Shown here: in pieces, positions 1-11,452 of the stretch
How the letters are laid out: each line of letters begins with the position of its first letter
Numbering within the stretch: position 1 is the stretch's first letter
NCBI GenBank assembly: GCA_949987705.1
Contig: OX465283.1
Location: 159,231,850 to 159,295,849 of the forward strand
Source: Thereva unica
Lineage: Eukaryota; Arthropoda; Insecta; Diptera; Therevidae
DNA: 64,000 nucleotides
Reading direction: 5' to 3'
The notes under the pieces: generated by a model
Databases searched by the model: none
The model's input: the letters and a program-made list of their open reading frames with translations, nothing else
Told to the model about the DNA's origin: nothing
Made by a program: the position numbers and the translations under genes

Positions 1-852
1 GGGAAAAATGCCCACACACACACCCACCCCCACATAAACCCTCCTAGGCAAAAAAGCACCGGAGGATTGAAGTTTCACACAAATCGATACATTCAACCCT
101 TATACCAGAGAAAAAAGGATGTAAGTAGCGGAAAAATACCTCACATAGGAAAGGATGCACTTAAAAGGGTCAAATGGTTGCAATGGGTCCCATTGATCCA
201 ACAACCGGAAACAATAAATTCATGTAAATAATTTCCTACTATTGATCAAGCTTTATTATGTGGGGGTGTATGTATATGTGCTGTTGTGGTTGGCAAATTG
301 TAGCTTTTATGTTTATTTCATGTGAAAATACTATTTTGAATGTTTTGTGGGGTTTAAGCGTTCTTAAAGGGAGTTTATATAAGTCAAATGTGGATCGAAA
401 GTGTACCTTTAATATCTAGAAAAGACTATCTTATAAATGATGTTGTAAAATGTGCATGAGGTAATTTTTAGAGTAATAAATCCACCCTTTCTAGGGTTTT
501 CAAACTATACAAAGCTAAACATCGTTCTCGTGTGAGATAAATTTAAGAGCACAAGTCCCGTGCAAATATGGAGGTAGGGGGTAATGTCAGAAGGCTTAAC
601 AAAGGGATCTAGTGCATTGCATATAAAAAATGAGATATCGCAGAGAGCAGCAAATAAAGGTTTCGAACTATACTGATGAATCAGACAACAAGTCAAGTAA
701 AGATATTTCAAAGCCTATCGGCACCAAGCAACATGTCGAGTCAGTCTTACAAGGGGAGTCTGCATACTATTAATCCTAGCATTGGTATAAAATAATCAAT
801 AATCTAATAACTGACTTACCCAGACGTAATCAGCGTCATTCGTTAAACACCA
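1..852. other. AT-rich DNA, no gene recognised
   Basis: Only short open frames without recognisable domains occur here, and no splice-flanked exon or repeat family was identified. Confidence 0.5.
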
Positions 853-855
853 TTA

Positions 856-979
856 AGGCCCCCACATACGATCAAATTGGATGTACATCCAGATTTTCAT
901 TAAATCCATAGCGCAACGATAGTTTTGGTTGTACATCTGCACTTCGTTGTACATCCAATTTGACCGAGTATGAGGGCCT
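856..979. mobile_element. PIF/Harbinger-like MITE, 124 bp, TTA target duplication
   Basis: The ends are imperfect inverted copies of about 35 bp. The left begins AGGCCCCCACATACG and continues into an ATTGGATGTACA stretch; the right is its reverse complement with a few differences. TTA sits immediately outside both ends (853-855 and 980-982), which fits the TWA target preference of PIF/Harbinger elements. The terminal AGGCCCCCA is shared with the larger element at 58619-59176, so the two probably belong to one family. It has no coding capacity. The element boundaries are read directly; the superfamily assignment is inference. Confidence 0.65.
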
Positions 980-1867
980 TTAGGCATTTGGACTTTCTGG
1001 TAAAGTTTTTTGCGTTAGGGTTTATGGGAAATAGAACTGAAGTAGATTGAGCCTTTAAAAGAAGATTGTCATAGCGAACTCGAGGTCCCTAGTGCTTAAA
1101 TTCCACAAAATTTCTCGAGTTTCTACGGTCTTAGATACCGTCGACGATCTAAACTCAGCGTTACTAAAACCCAGGTGCTTCTTTTTACAACTCAAAAGAA
1201 ACCCCGGCCCCCTTTCGCCCATCTTAAATGACATCGAAAGATGTGCGATGGGTGTCAAGGCTGAAGTCTAGTCACTATCATTATTCCCGCGCCGGTGAGG
1301 GTGTGGAAGAGCAAAATGAGCCTTCAGCCTCCACCTTGGCTGCTACTTCTAATGTTGGAAATGTAGGGCGCACGATAATAACACCTGAGGAGAGCTTTTC
1401 AGACGAGACTGACTCTAGGCTGGCTCTTGACCACCCGGAAACTTGTGATCATTGAAAATGCTGTTACTAAAGTCACCAACTCCTAGACTACCTTGTCCGT
1501 CTCCGCCCCCTCACTACCAAAGGGGGCTAACCCTATCCCAAAGCCGGATGTGAAAGTTCTATTTGTATCAATGGACTCATGGGCACTGGGCATACTGAAT
1601 CTTCGGTAACCTACGCCAACTTTACAACGGCTTCCAAGCTGCAATCATTTCGCGTTTCTCCTCTGAAACTACGTCCGAGGTAGATACTAAAGAATACGAG
1701 ACTTTCTCCTTTTGGAAGAACAGCAACGCTTCCAAACCGGTCGTGTCTTTTGTTCCGACTGCACCCACAATACCGCTGAAAAGCTTTTGGACCCCACATT
1801 CTGGCCTCTCGGTGCCTTGTCAAACAGGTTTTAAAAACTTAAGATACTTTCTTTCTATTACCCAAAC

Positions 1868-2000
1868 GTGAGCGGCATCAGATCCAAAACCCATGAAGTG
1901 TTTCTGTCAACTACGATATTATCGCTTTCACTGAAAAGTGGTTACACAGTGGGATTTTTAATGCCGAAGTTTTGGATTCCTCCTTCAAAGTTGTTTTTCG
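1868..2000 (+). pseudogene. Relic of a non-LTR retrotransposon endonuclease N-terminus
   Basis: One frame reads NVSGIRSKTHEVFLST, and the next frame continues DIIAFTEKWLHSGIFNAEV. This matches the usual start of the apurinic-type endonuclease of CR1/Jockey-superfamily elements (an N-x-RGLRTK-like stretch followed by a TETWL-like stretch). The two parts are in different frames, so a frameshift has broken it. A small Cys-rich piece just upstream (near 1745) may be the end of the preceding ORF. The frame loses its similarity at about 2000, where BEL/Pao integrase sequence begins. It is not functional. Confidence 0.4.
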
Positions 2001-2010
2001 GTTTTACGTT

Positions 2011-2168
2011 ACGTGCCACTAAAGCAATTCACATCGAACTGGTTATAGATCTTACCTCCAAAACCTTTCGCACAATTTCGCCATTTTGTGAGTATTCGTG
2101 GCCGTTGCAGCAAGCTTTATAGCGATAATGGACGGAATTTCGTTGCTGCTGACAAAGAGTTATCCTAC
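2011..2168 (+). pseudogene. BEL/Pao LTR-retrotransposon integrase relic, frameshifted
   Basis: The first frame encodes TKAIHIELVIDLTSKTF, the typical start of the BEL/Pao integrase core around its first catalytic Asp. After a frameshift near 2070 the sequence continues in another frame with FVSIRGRCSKLYSDNGRNF and a following KEL motif, which is the second catalytic Asp region (YSDNGTNF in intact elements). Only about 50 residues survive; no LTR, protease or RT was seen next to it. The adjoining non-LTR endonuclease relic makes this a junction between two dead elements. Confidence 0.6.
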
Positions 2169-2191
2169 CATCTAAAACAATTGTTACACCT

Positions 2192-2259
2192 CAAGAGTTA
2201 ACCCTTCTAGCACAGAAGGCGCACTTTTCAGCTAAGCATGAAAATCTATATATACATAC

Positions 2260-2323
<64 letters not shown>

Positions 2324-2390
2324 TTTCCCTTCTAACGCAGAAGGCGCCCTTCCCAGCAGGGCTGAGAAATATTTACCACTGCCGTGGCTC
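2192..2390. repeat. TA microsatellite flanked by two related CCTTCTA-x-GCAGAAGGCGC copies
   Basis: A run of TA dinucleotides fills about 2268-2320. On either side are related copies: cccttctagcacagaaggcg from about 2203 and cccttctaacgcagaaggcg from about 2327. Since the RT relic on the minus strand ends just to the right, this is probably the 3' untranslated tail of that element, with the TA run as its microsatellite tail. The link to the RT element is inference. Confidence 0.55.
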
Positions 2391-3573
2391 AGCTGAGACA
2401 TGCAAACATAAAAGATTGAGTACCAATAGAGGAGTTGATGTGTAAGAGCAGTGGTCCTCTCAGATTGTATCGGCTCTCTCTAAACGACGCACGGCGCCTT
2501 AGAAAACCTGAGTCGACACGTCCATTAAGAAGCTGGTGAACGAAAACAACATCGGCCACCTCACGACGCTTGTGGAGAGTGTTTAAGTTGAGTAACTTAA
2601 GTCGGTATTCATATGGTGGAAGAATTAAAGGGTCTTCCCAAGGAAGGTGATTCAATGCGAATCGAACGAACCTACGTTGAACCGACTCAATTTTTCCAAC
2701 ATGCGAAGAATAGTGAGGAGACCAAACCTGGGATGCATATTCAAGTAAAGGTCTGACAAGGGAAATGTATAGGTGTTTAGTGATCAGGGTGCTGTTAAAT
2801 TCTTTGGACCACCTTTTTATAAAACCCAAGACTAAGCTGCTCTTGGAAGAAATATAGTTGATATGAGTAGAGAAGTCTAGCTTGGTGTCAAATCTTATCC
2901 CGAGATCTTTGACTAAATTAACACGGGGGACACCCTCACCAGAGAATGAGTAGTTATAAATTATAGGATCACGTCGCCTACAAAAAGTCATGACTTCGCA
3001 TTTACTAATATTAAGAACCAGGTTGTTGTTGGCGCACCAAGAGAAAAAGGTGTCGAGGTCGACCTGCAAAAGTTTGCAGTCCTCCATACTCTTTACGTGA
3101 CGGTACAATTTGATGTCATCAGCATAAATCAGGATTCTGCAGTGTCTTAGCAAGGTAACAATATCATCAATAGAAAGAATAAAGAGGATAGGGCCAAGGT
3201 GACTGCCTTGAGGGACACCGGATGACGCCTCAATGGTCGCGGATTTGGATCCACGGAAAAGGACTTGGTAAGTCCTGTCAGCTAAGTAGGACTGGAACCA
3301 TAATAGAAGGGCTACAGGGAAACCTAACTTTTTTAGTTTGAAAAGTATAATGGAGTGGGAAAGCTTGTCAAATGCCTTACTGAAATCAGTGTAAACACAA
3401 TCAGTTTGGCAACCGGAAACGAAGCCTTCAACAGCATGGAAAGTGAATTCAAGGAGATTGGTGGTAGTGGAACGAGCATCAATCCAATACGGCTCACTGC
3501 GATCAAACAAAAAAAAGCTGATGGGGCGCAATATGAATGCTGCACCGGGTGCAAAAATTCCAAGCAACGGCAT
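2389..3573 (-). pseudogene. 5'-truncated non-LTR reverse transcriptase (CR1/Jockey superfamily)
   Basis: The open frame of 394 codons holds most of an RT domain: RSTTTNLLEF near residue 36, DFSKAFDKLSHS near 62, SGVPQGSHLGPILF near 117, the catalytic YADD near 148, and a thumb region with LVRPLLEYASQVWSPH. RT would copy element RNA at a nicked target site. The endonuclease and the N-terminal fingers are missing, and the first 20 or so codons come from an unrelated repeat whose GCACCGGGTGCAAA core is read backwards here. The Met start is therefore not native. The frame is intact downstream, suggesting a relatively young copy, but it cannot be autonomous. Confidence 0.85.
3530..3565. repeat. 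Fragment of the CAGGGGCG / GCACCGGGCGCAA repeat family
   Basis: The stretch tgctgcaccgggtgcaaaaa recurs near 37567, 39352, 39450, 53731, 53889 and 54209. It abuts and truncates the minus-strand RT relic. Confidence 0.5.
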
Positions 3574-3623
3574 CTCATATCTGCTCGAGTTTGCTTAAGA
3601 GTTCCGTTAAAAGTTTAGTTAAA

Positions 3624-3707
3624 AATTGAGGAGTGTAGAGTCAAAGACCGTTATTTGCTTCGTAAGTGGCTGGCAAATAGCGGGCTTTGATTCTACACTC
3701 CTCAATT
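3624..3707. repeat. 35-bp inverted repeat, hairpin-forming
   Basis: The arm at 3624-3658 and the arm at 3673-3707 are reverse complements with three mismatches in 35 positions, separated by a 14-nt spacer. It sits where GTTGAG-rich DNA turns into its complement, and may be the centre of a fold-back structure. Confidence 0.75.
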
Positions 3708-4410
3708 GAGTTAATAGTTGAATTATGAGTTGAGTTTAGAGATGAATTAAGGGTTGAGCTGCGTACGTTAAGTTGAGATAAGTTGACTTAAGGGCTAAAA
3801 TAAAACAGCGCTTAAATCAACGCAACTCAACTAAACTCTTAAATCAACTTTTACCCAAATTTTAACTCGAATCTTAACTAAACTCTTAAATCAACTTTTA
3901 ACTCAACTTTTAGCTCTACTCTTAACTCAACTCTTAAATTAACTTTTACCCAAATTTTAACTCGAATCTTAACTAAACTCTTAAATCAACTTTTAACTCA
4001 ACTTTTAGCTCTACTCTTAACTCAACTCTTAAATCAACTTTTACCCAAATTTTAACTCGAATCTTAACTAAACTCTTAAATCAACTTTTAGCTCAAATTT
4101 TAACTCTACTCTTAACTCAACTCTTAAATTAACTTTTGACTCAACTTCTAACTCAAATCTTAACTAAACTCTTAAATCAACTTTTAACTCAACTTTTAGC
4201 TCTAATTCTAACTCGGCTCTTAACTTAATTCTTAAATCAACTTTTGACACAAATCCTAACTCAACTCTTAAGTTAAATCAGTATATCTCGACTCAACTTT
4301 TCTCTTAACTCAACTCTTTTTCAACTCTTGACGCAGCTCTTAACTCGACTGTTAACTCTTAGCGCAAGCCTTAGGCTAACTGTTAATCTTGTTACTGAAC
4401 TCAACTTATT
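3708..4410. repeat. Degenerate short tandem array (AACTCAACTCTTAAATC-type units)
   Basis: About 700 bp consist of variations on a 12-nt theme (aactcaactctt, aaatcaactttt, acccaaatttta). A longer unit of about 110 bp recurs near 3840, 3950 and 4040. The first part (3708-3790) carries the theme on the opposite strand (gttgagtt). Similar GTTGAG/CAACTC clusters occur near 6010-6280 and 27500-27720. Drosophila FB fold-back elements also have inverted ends built of short tandem units, so a fold-back element is a possible explanation, but no TSD was found. Confidence 0.65.
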
Positions 4411-6640
4411 TGAATTTAAGATAAAAATAACGCCATGCCGTCACGGCGTCATACAATTTGACGTCACGCCATACGAGTCGAACCGAGTTATAGTCATGGG
4501 TTTTAACTTTTCTGGTCATGGGGGCTTCGCCCCTGGTGTAGATTACTAAAATTTCAGTTTTCAGCATATCAAACCTATACAAAAAGATATTCTTCATGGA
4601 GATTATAAGACGTTTAACATTTGTAAAGGACTTAATTGTATTTTTATATCACCTTACTAATTTTGATTCCTTTTTACTAACAATAAAAAATAAAAAGAAC
4701 CCCATAATTTCTAGCTCTATCTTTACGATGCAAATAGGTTAATCCCTTTCCGCACTAATCCTTGCACAGATCTTGATCGTCTACAAAGATTACTTTGCTC
4801 CACAAAAGTCTTATGTACCCTTTCATATATAAATTTTTGTATGCTCGGTTTATTCGTAATCTCGCTAAAAGGACGTCGTCGGTATGGGACAGGAATGGCA
4901 GTTGCTCCACATCCGGAAAAGATGTTTATCTTGAACGCTACATTTACCAAGATACTTTTACGATGTAATAAATGTTGAAAGAACCGAACAAAACTTTTTA
5001 TTTAGAATTTATTTCAATTTCCTCAAGAAAATAACAACGAAAGTGAAGGAACAAAATTCCGGGAACAAAGATTCTGCCACAGAATGGCACCAACTTAGAG
5101 TTCCAATCAGCATTGGTATAGCAATTTTCAAGTTGCTACTACCGTAGAAGATTGCACTATTTCCTGCCGCAAAGTTGACTTTAAATTTGCTAGAATTTAA
5201 TAGGTGTGTTAAGCCAGAGTGTGCATAGTAACCCCCGCATGTCCATACATTCCTACACGCACATAAGCGTGAATCGTAAAGTTTTTTCCTGCCTTCGAAC
5301 GATCAAATTCCTGGGACAATGTGCGAACATTAAACGTTGCTCGAGTGATAAAATATCCTGCAGGTCAGCAATTTAACTTTTTTGAATAAACAAAAATACC
5401 TCGTGGGGCGGAAAACGCCGAGTTGCGAAGGACGAACTGCCTTCGGCACACAATTATTACTTTTTAATAGTATATTCGGCGTCGGTTCATCTCGGAGGGT
5501 CCATGTATAAAAACTGAGTTATGGAAGAATAAACAGGAAAAGTTTCAAAAAGTTAAATGAGACAGGATAAATGGCGTTTGTTGCCGCGGAGGCCAAGGTG
5601 TGCTGGAAAGTGTTTTGTAATTGCGTTTCCTTTAACTTTCCGACAAAAAACTAGGATTTCCAGTTCGTATCTGGTGGGAATCTGCAGGAAAGTAATCCAA
5701 TTTTGATGAGTGGATGTTAAGGAGTGCTTTTGGTTTCAAGTAACTCAACCTTCATATTTTCAGTTATAGTCGAGTTCCAGATTTTATTAGAATTTTGCGT
5801 AGTGAGTTCGATTGACTTGAAAATGAGCTCCATCTGCAGCAATATACACATTCTACGAAAAAGTTGGCGTAACTCATCCATATTTATCTAATTGCACCAC
5901 CTTATAAAACACGCATGTGCCACTGCTTATCACAATTCTCAAAACCTTTAAATAGTAGACTCGTCTTGGGATATTTCCAATCAATTCGAAACTCAGGAAT
6001 GGTTCAATTACTACTTACTTGAAAAGTTGAGTCGAGGTTTAAATTTCGATCACAGTATATGATGTCGGGTTGAGTTCACTTTGGGTTGAAGTAGAGTTGA
6101 ACTGACATCAAAAAATAACCTCACTTCAACCCAATTACGATTATGAAACGATGCATCAACTCGAACAAAGTAGAAGAGCTGAGTTGAGTTCGGTGCAACC
6201 AGTTTCCACTCGACCCTGTTTATGATTGGGTTGAACTCTGGTTGAACTTGGGTTAAACTTAGTCATTAACGGGATAAATGTCTAGTAGCAAGCTTAGTTC
6301 GAGGGAAAACTATATTGAGTGTTACGAGGGGTAGAGAAGGGGTTGAAGGAGATGGCGATGAAGGGTCCTTGCATGTTGTAGGATTTCTGAAACCCACAGC
6401 CGAAAGAATGTTTCACAGGCGTTGTGTTTACGAAAGAATCCCTGCAGCATGCCCGAAATAAGTTGGGAATTAGCGCTGAACCTAAAACCTGATGTTGCAT
6501 CTGTAAGATTGCAGTGGACGCTGTGGACACGATTACTGATAACTGCTACGATTGTTAGGTTAGGCGTATGGGTGCTTCCAGTGCGACAGGAGGCCCAATA
6601 AGTGGTTTAGCGCGTTGTCTTGTTGCCACAACTCGGCTAC
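4411..6640. other. Non-coding stretch, no gene recognised
   Basis: Short frames only. A GTTGAGTT/CAACCC-rich cluster lies near 6010-6280 and resembles the array at 3.7-4.4 kb. No splice-flanked exon was found. Confidence 0.45.
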
Positions 6641-6651
6641 CTACGATTCAA

Positions 6652-6754
6652 AGGTTAGGTTAGGTTGGGTTAGGTTAAGTAAGGTTAGGTTAGGTTAGGT
6701 TGGGCTAGGTTAGGTTAGGTTAGGTTGGGTTAGGTTAAATTAGGTTAGGTTAGG
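6652..6754 (+). repeat. Interstitial TTAGG-type repeat
   Basis: About 100 bp are made of TTAGG units (ttaggttaggttgggttagg and similar), with scattered single-base changes. TTAGG is the ancestral arthropod telomere repeat; flies have lost it from chromosome ends, yet short interstitial runs are common in insect genomes. Here it is flanked by ordinary DNA on both sides. Confidence 0.8.
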
Positions 6755-7626
6755 CTGAGCTGTTGGTTTGAGCTCATACGCTTAGGCCAAAAGGATAGCT
6801 CCATTGTGAAGCCATAGTGATCCCACTTTAAACCTGATGTTCAAGTGTCGTTTCTTCGCTAAACCATCTCGGGGAAGTAATGAATCTTCTAAGTTGCGGG
6901 ATCCCAATCTTCGAGATTTCCGCAAGTCTGCTTATGTAGAAAGGGGTCACCAAATGTGATTATCTCCTTCTGCTTAGGGCTGGACATTGACAGAGGGAAT
7001 GTAGTACACTTTCCTTCTCGTCCGGATTCTTACAGCATCTGAAAAAAATTGTAGGTGTCAAGACCTAAGCGAGTCGCATGCGTCTCTATAAGACAGTGTC
7101 CGGTCAGCACTCCCATTATAGTTGAGAGGTCTTGTCTCCCGAGGCTCAGGAGGGAGGTGGTTCGCCTGAGATCATAATAGGGCCAGGTTAATTTGGCCAC
7201 GGTGCATTTATTAAGATCCCTCCAATGCTTCTTCGCTTGCTGCATTTTATGCTGTTTGCATCGTAGTTTGAAACTGGCCTAAGGCATACCAACCCATTCC
7301 TTTCCTGGAAGTAAGGTGGCGGTCGTACCTCGCCTAGACAGTTCGTCAGTTCGAAATTGTATTTCCTGCTATATTTCGGTGACCAGGCACCCATACGAGG
7401 AGGGTCCTGTACTGCTAAGTCATCTCGTTAAGAGATCTGCGACATACAAAGATAATTGTAGAGCTGTTCGTATAAAAGCGTAGGTCTTTCAGAGCAGCGC
7501 CAATCTGAAGTGGTACAGTCTGTCAAAGCTGTTCAAATCCAAGCATCTAGGCATAACATCGCATGTTCTGCCGTAAAAATAATGCAGCACTCATGTACGG
7601 ATATTTAGAGCCGGTTTAGGCGGTGC

Positions 7627-7740
7627 GTTCCAGCGCATATGTCTCACGAATGTTTATAGAAGAAGGGAGAAGTGGGGATGATAGGAGGTACCACCCCACT
7701 TCTCCTTTTATCCAAAAAGTTCGTGAGACATTCGCTGGAG
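7627..7740. repeat. Inverted repeat with about 48-bp arms
   Basis: The left arm (7627-7677) and the right arm (7693-7740) are imperfect reverse complements, sharing CCAGCG, TGTCTCACGAA and AGGAGAAGTGGGG, around a loop containing atgataggaggtacc. This has the form of a small MITE core or hairpin transcript source. Confidence 0.7.
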
Positions 7741-8009
7741 TGCATCGTCTAAATCGACTCTTATTGGCACAATTCGTGTGTAGCTTCTCCATAATTTTGC
7801 AATTATGTTTCCCGATTCGCGACATGGACCATCAAATGAAAGGGTATTACGATTTGAATACAATAAGCTGTGTGTCATCATTCCAAATTCAAAATGGCGG
7901 CACAAGAGGCGAAAGATATAATAGAGTAAAAAGTAGAAAATATAACATATCAACTTGAAATTTTGCAAATATGCATAGTTCGCGTGACAATGCAATCCGA
8001 TCATTTACT

Positions 8010-8260
8010 CGTTGGCCATATTGGGGCGGCCATTTTGAATTTTAAGTTTTGATTATGGATTTGTTATTTGTTACCTTAAAAAACCTCAAATATCGATTTT
8101 CATTTGAATTGGCCCGGCCATTTGTTACCTTAAGTTTTAACCACAAATTCATTATTTTCGACCTTCATTGGTATCGGAATAAAATTGGAAAATTCAGTCA
8201 TATTCCTGCGGCCATTGTTATTTTAGGTAATTCCAGAATTCAGCGGCCATTTCGAATTTA
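8010..8260 (-). mobile_element. Helitron-family relic with internal 'CCATTTTGAATT' units
   Basis: The sequence repeats ggccattttgaattttaag and related pieces, which are the reverse complement of the internal units of the Helitron at 12474-13720 (aaattcaaaatggccgcgcc). Neither terminus is visible, so this is an internal fragment. Confidence 0.5.
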
Positions 8261-9239
8261 AAAAATCGAGCTCGGCAGATCCCACGGACCTTCATGCAAA
8301 AATGCAAAGCTGTGCGATGATTTTCAAGGAAGCTTTCCAAGACAGCGCCATCTAGGAGTGGCTTTAGAAAGGAATAGAATAGTCTATGTTCTAAGTATTA
8401 GTGTAAGTAGTACATGGTTAAAATTTCAGTAAGATCGGTTGCAAGGTAGGAGCCTATTACGAATATACATATGTACGTGGCGTTAGTTCCTTGACAACAC
8501 CTCTATATTGAGCCGGCTAAAAATGTCCTTCGCCTTGGTATTGATCATAAGCTTTGAATCGTTTCCGTAGCGTTCTATCTTGTGCTGGACACAATCAAAT
8601 CATCCGTATACGCAAGGGCAAAGCGAACTCAACTCAACTTAGGCGACTATTCAGTTCATCCCAGTTTACCCAGGTTCTGATATATTTTTTCATTCCTCTC
8701 TCGATACTTTGCCTATTCCCACTTATACTAATTAACTAATGCACCTAAAACTACAATCTTACTATAACAAACTAATATTTTAAAAAAGAGTTCCACTGCA
8801 TCCCAACCATAAGTCATCGGGGATACATTTCAATCTCATATTTAGCATAAACAAAATAAAAAAACAAAATGTTGTTGACCCAAATAAGATTTCTGACTGC
8901 TCCTGTTAATATTAAAACGTTATTTGCTCCTGTACACTCCTTCCTTTACGACGTGCTTGATTGATGACGATATACGAAGGAAGAAAGTTAAGATTTAAAG
9001 CTGTTCTCGAAAATAACAAAAATAAGCCATCGCACGTATAACGTACGATGTTTTTGTCTAACTCAGCTCAGACATTGATTGGCATAAAATGGCTCCTGCA
9101 TTTATGATTGCGATGGAATTTATGCCATGTAAAATGGGAATTCATCAAGTATTTATGGTTTTTTTTTTTTTTTTAAGTTAACTTTTATGCATGTTGGACA
9201 AAAATTAAAGTTCGGTGTTTGTGAAATTTAAAGGGAACC

Positions 9240-9870
9240 TCCTTCTTGTGTAACGACATAACTAATAGTACAGGAAAAATAGTAAAAATAGCGGAAATGA
9301 TTGGGTACAGGATGAAAATTGGCACAGAGCTTCCGTTTAGGGTTCTTAATAAGGGGTTATAAAGTCTACCGATTTTCTACCCCGAGAAGCTCACTTTTTA
9401 GGGGGTTTTAGGGTCAAAATATCAGTTTTTTGCAAATAAATCTTAAACCATAAGTCCTATCATAAAAAAATGTTTACAAAGTTTATAGGTCATGCGATTC
9501 TCTACAATAAACGTTATTAAACATTTTCCCGTACGAATGGCCATTCATGAGATATCACCGCTTTAAAAATTTAAAATACCCGTATGAAATCATTCGCGAC
9601 TTGTATAGGTTATCAGACGTTCAAGTTGGACTGCGTTGCTAAATTTTTCAGGGGTGATTCCTGGATGTATTCGGAGGAAAAATTTGTTCTAGTGATGGGG
9701 CTATCCACTAAGATACAGGGTGTTTACAAAAAAACAATGTATTTTTTTTAAATTTACTTAGAGTTGAATAACTCCTAGACTAATTACCGTAAAGCAATAT
9801 ACTTAGGCTCATATTTTAGGTGAATGTGTATTCTTTTAGTTAGTATAAATAGCACAAACTTGAGGGACGC
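9240..9870. repeat. Dispersed repeat shared with 18030-18300
   Basis: The right part (about 9600-9860) aligns by eye with 18030-18280: both contain an aaatttgttct stretch followed about 50-60 bp later by an agggtg/cagggtg..ttacaaaaa block, then matching AT-rich DNA with ttacttagag/ctacttaaac and a catattt block. The left part (tacaggatgaaaattggcac, then ggggttataaagtctaccga) has the look of a dispersed non-coding repeat. No coding frame or termini were found; the class is unknown. Confidence 0.4.
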
Positions 9871-9980
9871 CATTTAGAAGATAAGTAGGTATAATAAATT
9901 ATGGGAAGTAGTCTCTCCTCAATCTGGTACCCCTCCACCTTGAGGTAGAGAAGTCCACCATAAGCGCGGCGCTACGCTAA

Positions 9981-10996
9981 GTGAATGGTCACTTGGGTGC
10001 TGGTCTTGGGTGGGTACATTCTATAGTAACCAAGATCATAGAAGAGATTCCGGAAGGGGGGATGCTATCGGACTGCATGCCTTTTAGAATACCAAAATTT
10101 GAGCAACCTTCTGTGCACATACAGGAGAGGCTAACCTGGGCTTTTCCTAAAGTATTGCCGGGCGGACTTGTATGGTACATGGATGGCTCTAAAACAGAGA
10201 CTGGTGTGGGCGCCGGAATCTGGAGTGAAAGTCCCAAATTCAGCGGGGCGATAAGCCTAGGCCCTTTAGCGTCCTTCAAGCAGAGGTGTACGCTATTCTG
10301 GCATGCACTCATGAGAACTTAAGAAGGGCCTACCAAAACAAACGGTTTTGTATCTTCTCTGATAGCCAAGCGGCAATTAGAGCGATAAGGTCCCGTAGGA
10401 CCAAGTCGAAATTAGTTTGGAACTACCAACGTGCTCTTGATGAGTTGGGCGTTCTCAATCAAGTTACTCTTGTCTGGGTCCCGGGTCACCGGGCCTTCAA
10501 ACGCAACGAAAATGCGGATGCCCTGGCTAAACTGGACTCTGATATTGTATTCATCGATCCAGAGCCGGCTATTGGGGCAACGTCCAGCTTGCTGCAAAGG
10601 GCCCTGACCGATCGGACTATGATGAAACATACTGAACGCTGGAGGTCCGCGCCTGGACTGGCCAACGCTAAGCGGTTCCTCCCTGTGCCGTCCTCGAAGA
10701 CGGCCAAGGATTTGTTAGGGCGCAGTAGGAATGATGTCAGGACACTTATTGGCTTGATTACCGGACACTTTGACCTAAATTACCACTTATGGAGGATAGG
10801 AAGGGTGGAGGACCCCATATGTAGGCTTTGCCTGGAAGAGGATGAGTCGGCTCTCCACGTTCTCTGTGAGTGCCCCGCAATATCGAGGAGCAAGATTTCT
10901 TTGTTCGAGAAGTCCCTGCTCGTACACTCAAGTCCAAGCGACAAGCCACTAGGCAGACTGCTGAACTTGTTCAAGCGATTTGGCCTACAAATATGA
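9981..10996 (+). pseudogene. RNase H and C-terminal domain of a LOA-type non-LTR element, one frameshift
   Basis: The first frame (9981-10322) ends with an RNase H start, WYMDGSKTETGVGAGIW. A one-base frameshift near 10280 shifts the continuation into the frame ending at 10996, which begins AEVYAILACTHE and carries FSDSQAAIRAI, WVPGHRAFKRNENADALAK and finally a zinc-knuckle-like CRLCLEEDESALHVLCEC. RNase H of these elements removes RNA from the cDNA hybrid. The order RNase H, then GLITGH-x-NYHLWRIG, then Cys/His motif matches the C-terminus of the intact-looking element at 42248-44851, so both are probably of the same clade. The RT part is absent; it is a 5'-truncated relic. Confidence 0.8.
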
Positions 10997-11044
10997 GGTA
11001 TAGGGGTTGTAGTACAATAGGCCGAATGAAAGGCCGCAGTACCT

Positions 11045-11230
11045 TTGGACCCAATGTCTCACACACGAAAAAAAAGAGCAGTCAGACCAGACAGACCCAA
11101 GACGAGATGGATAGACTCTGTGATGAATGACGCAGAGACAATTTTCAACATCCAGAACTGTAGCAATACTGCAAAAGACCGGACTTGGAGAAGTGCCCTA
11201 GAAGAAACTAAGGCTCGATTTGGCCTGTAG
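11045..11230 (+). pseudogene. C-terminal tail of an RTE-like ORF2
   Basis: The frame reads RPKTRWIDSVMNDAETIF, later KDRTWRSALEETKARFGL and a stop. This is the usual end of RTE-type polyproteins, after the thumb (RGRPKTRW, then a W..A..R..WR stretch). The closing KARFGL recurs at the end of the relic at 15850-16143, so both are 3' ends of one family. It directly follows the LOA RNase H relic but belongs to a different element. Confidence 0.6.
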
Positions 11231-11452
11231 CGCCATTGGATTGATGGGGAGCCAAACGCGGCAGTTGACGAACACTTCGGCGTACGAGCCGGCTGGCAGC
11301 GACCAGCGGAAAGGCCCAACTTGGTGTTTTTACGCCCATTCCATGTTTTTTTATATCGTTACTCTTTAAACCATTAGTTATAGGACGCTGTTGAGGTATT
11401 TACTGTAAATCCTGAGTGTTCCGAGGCTGACTTTTCGATTCCATAACAAGAA

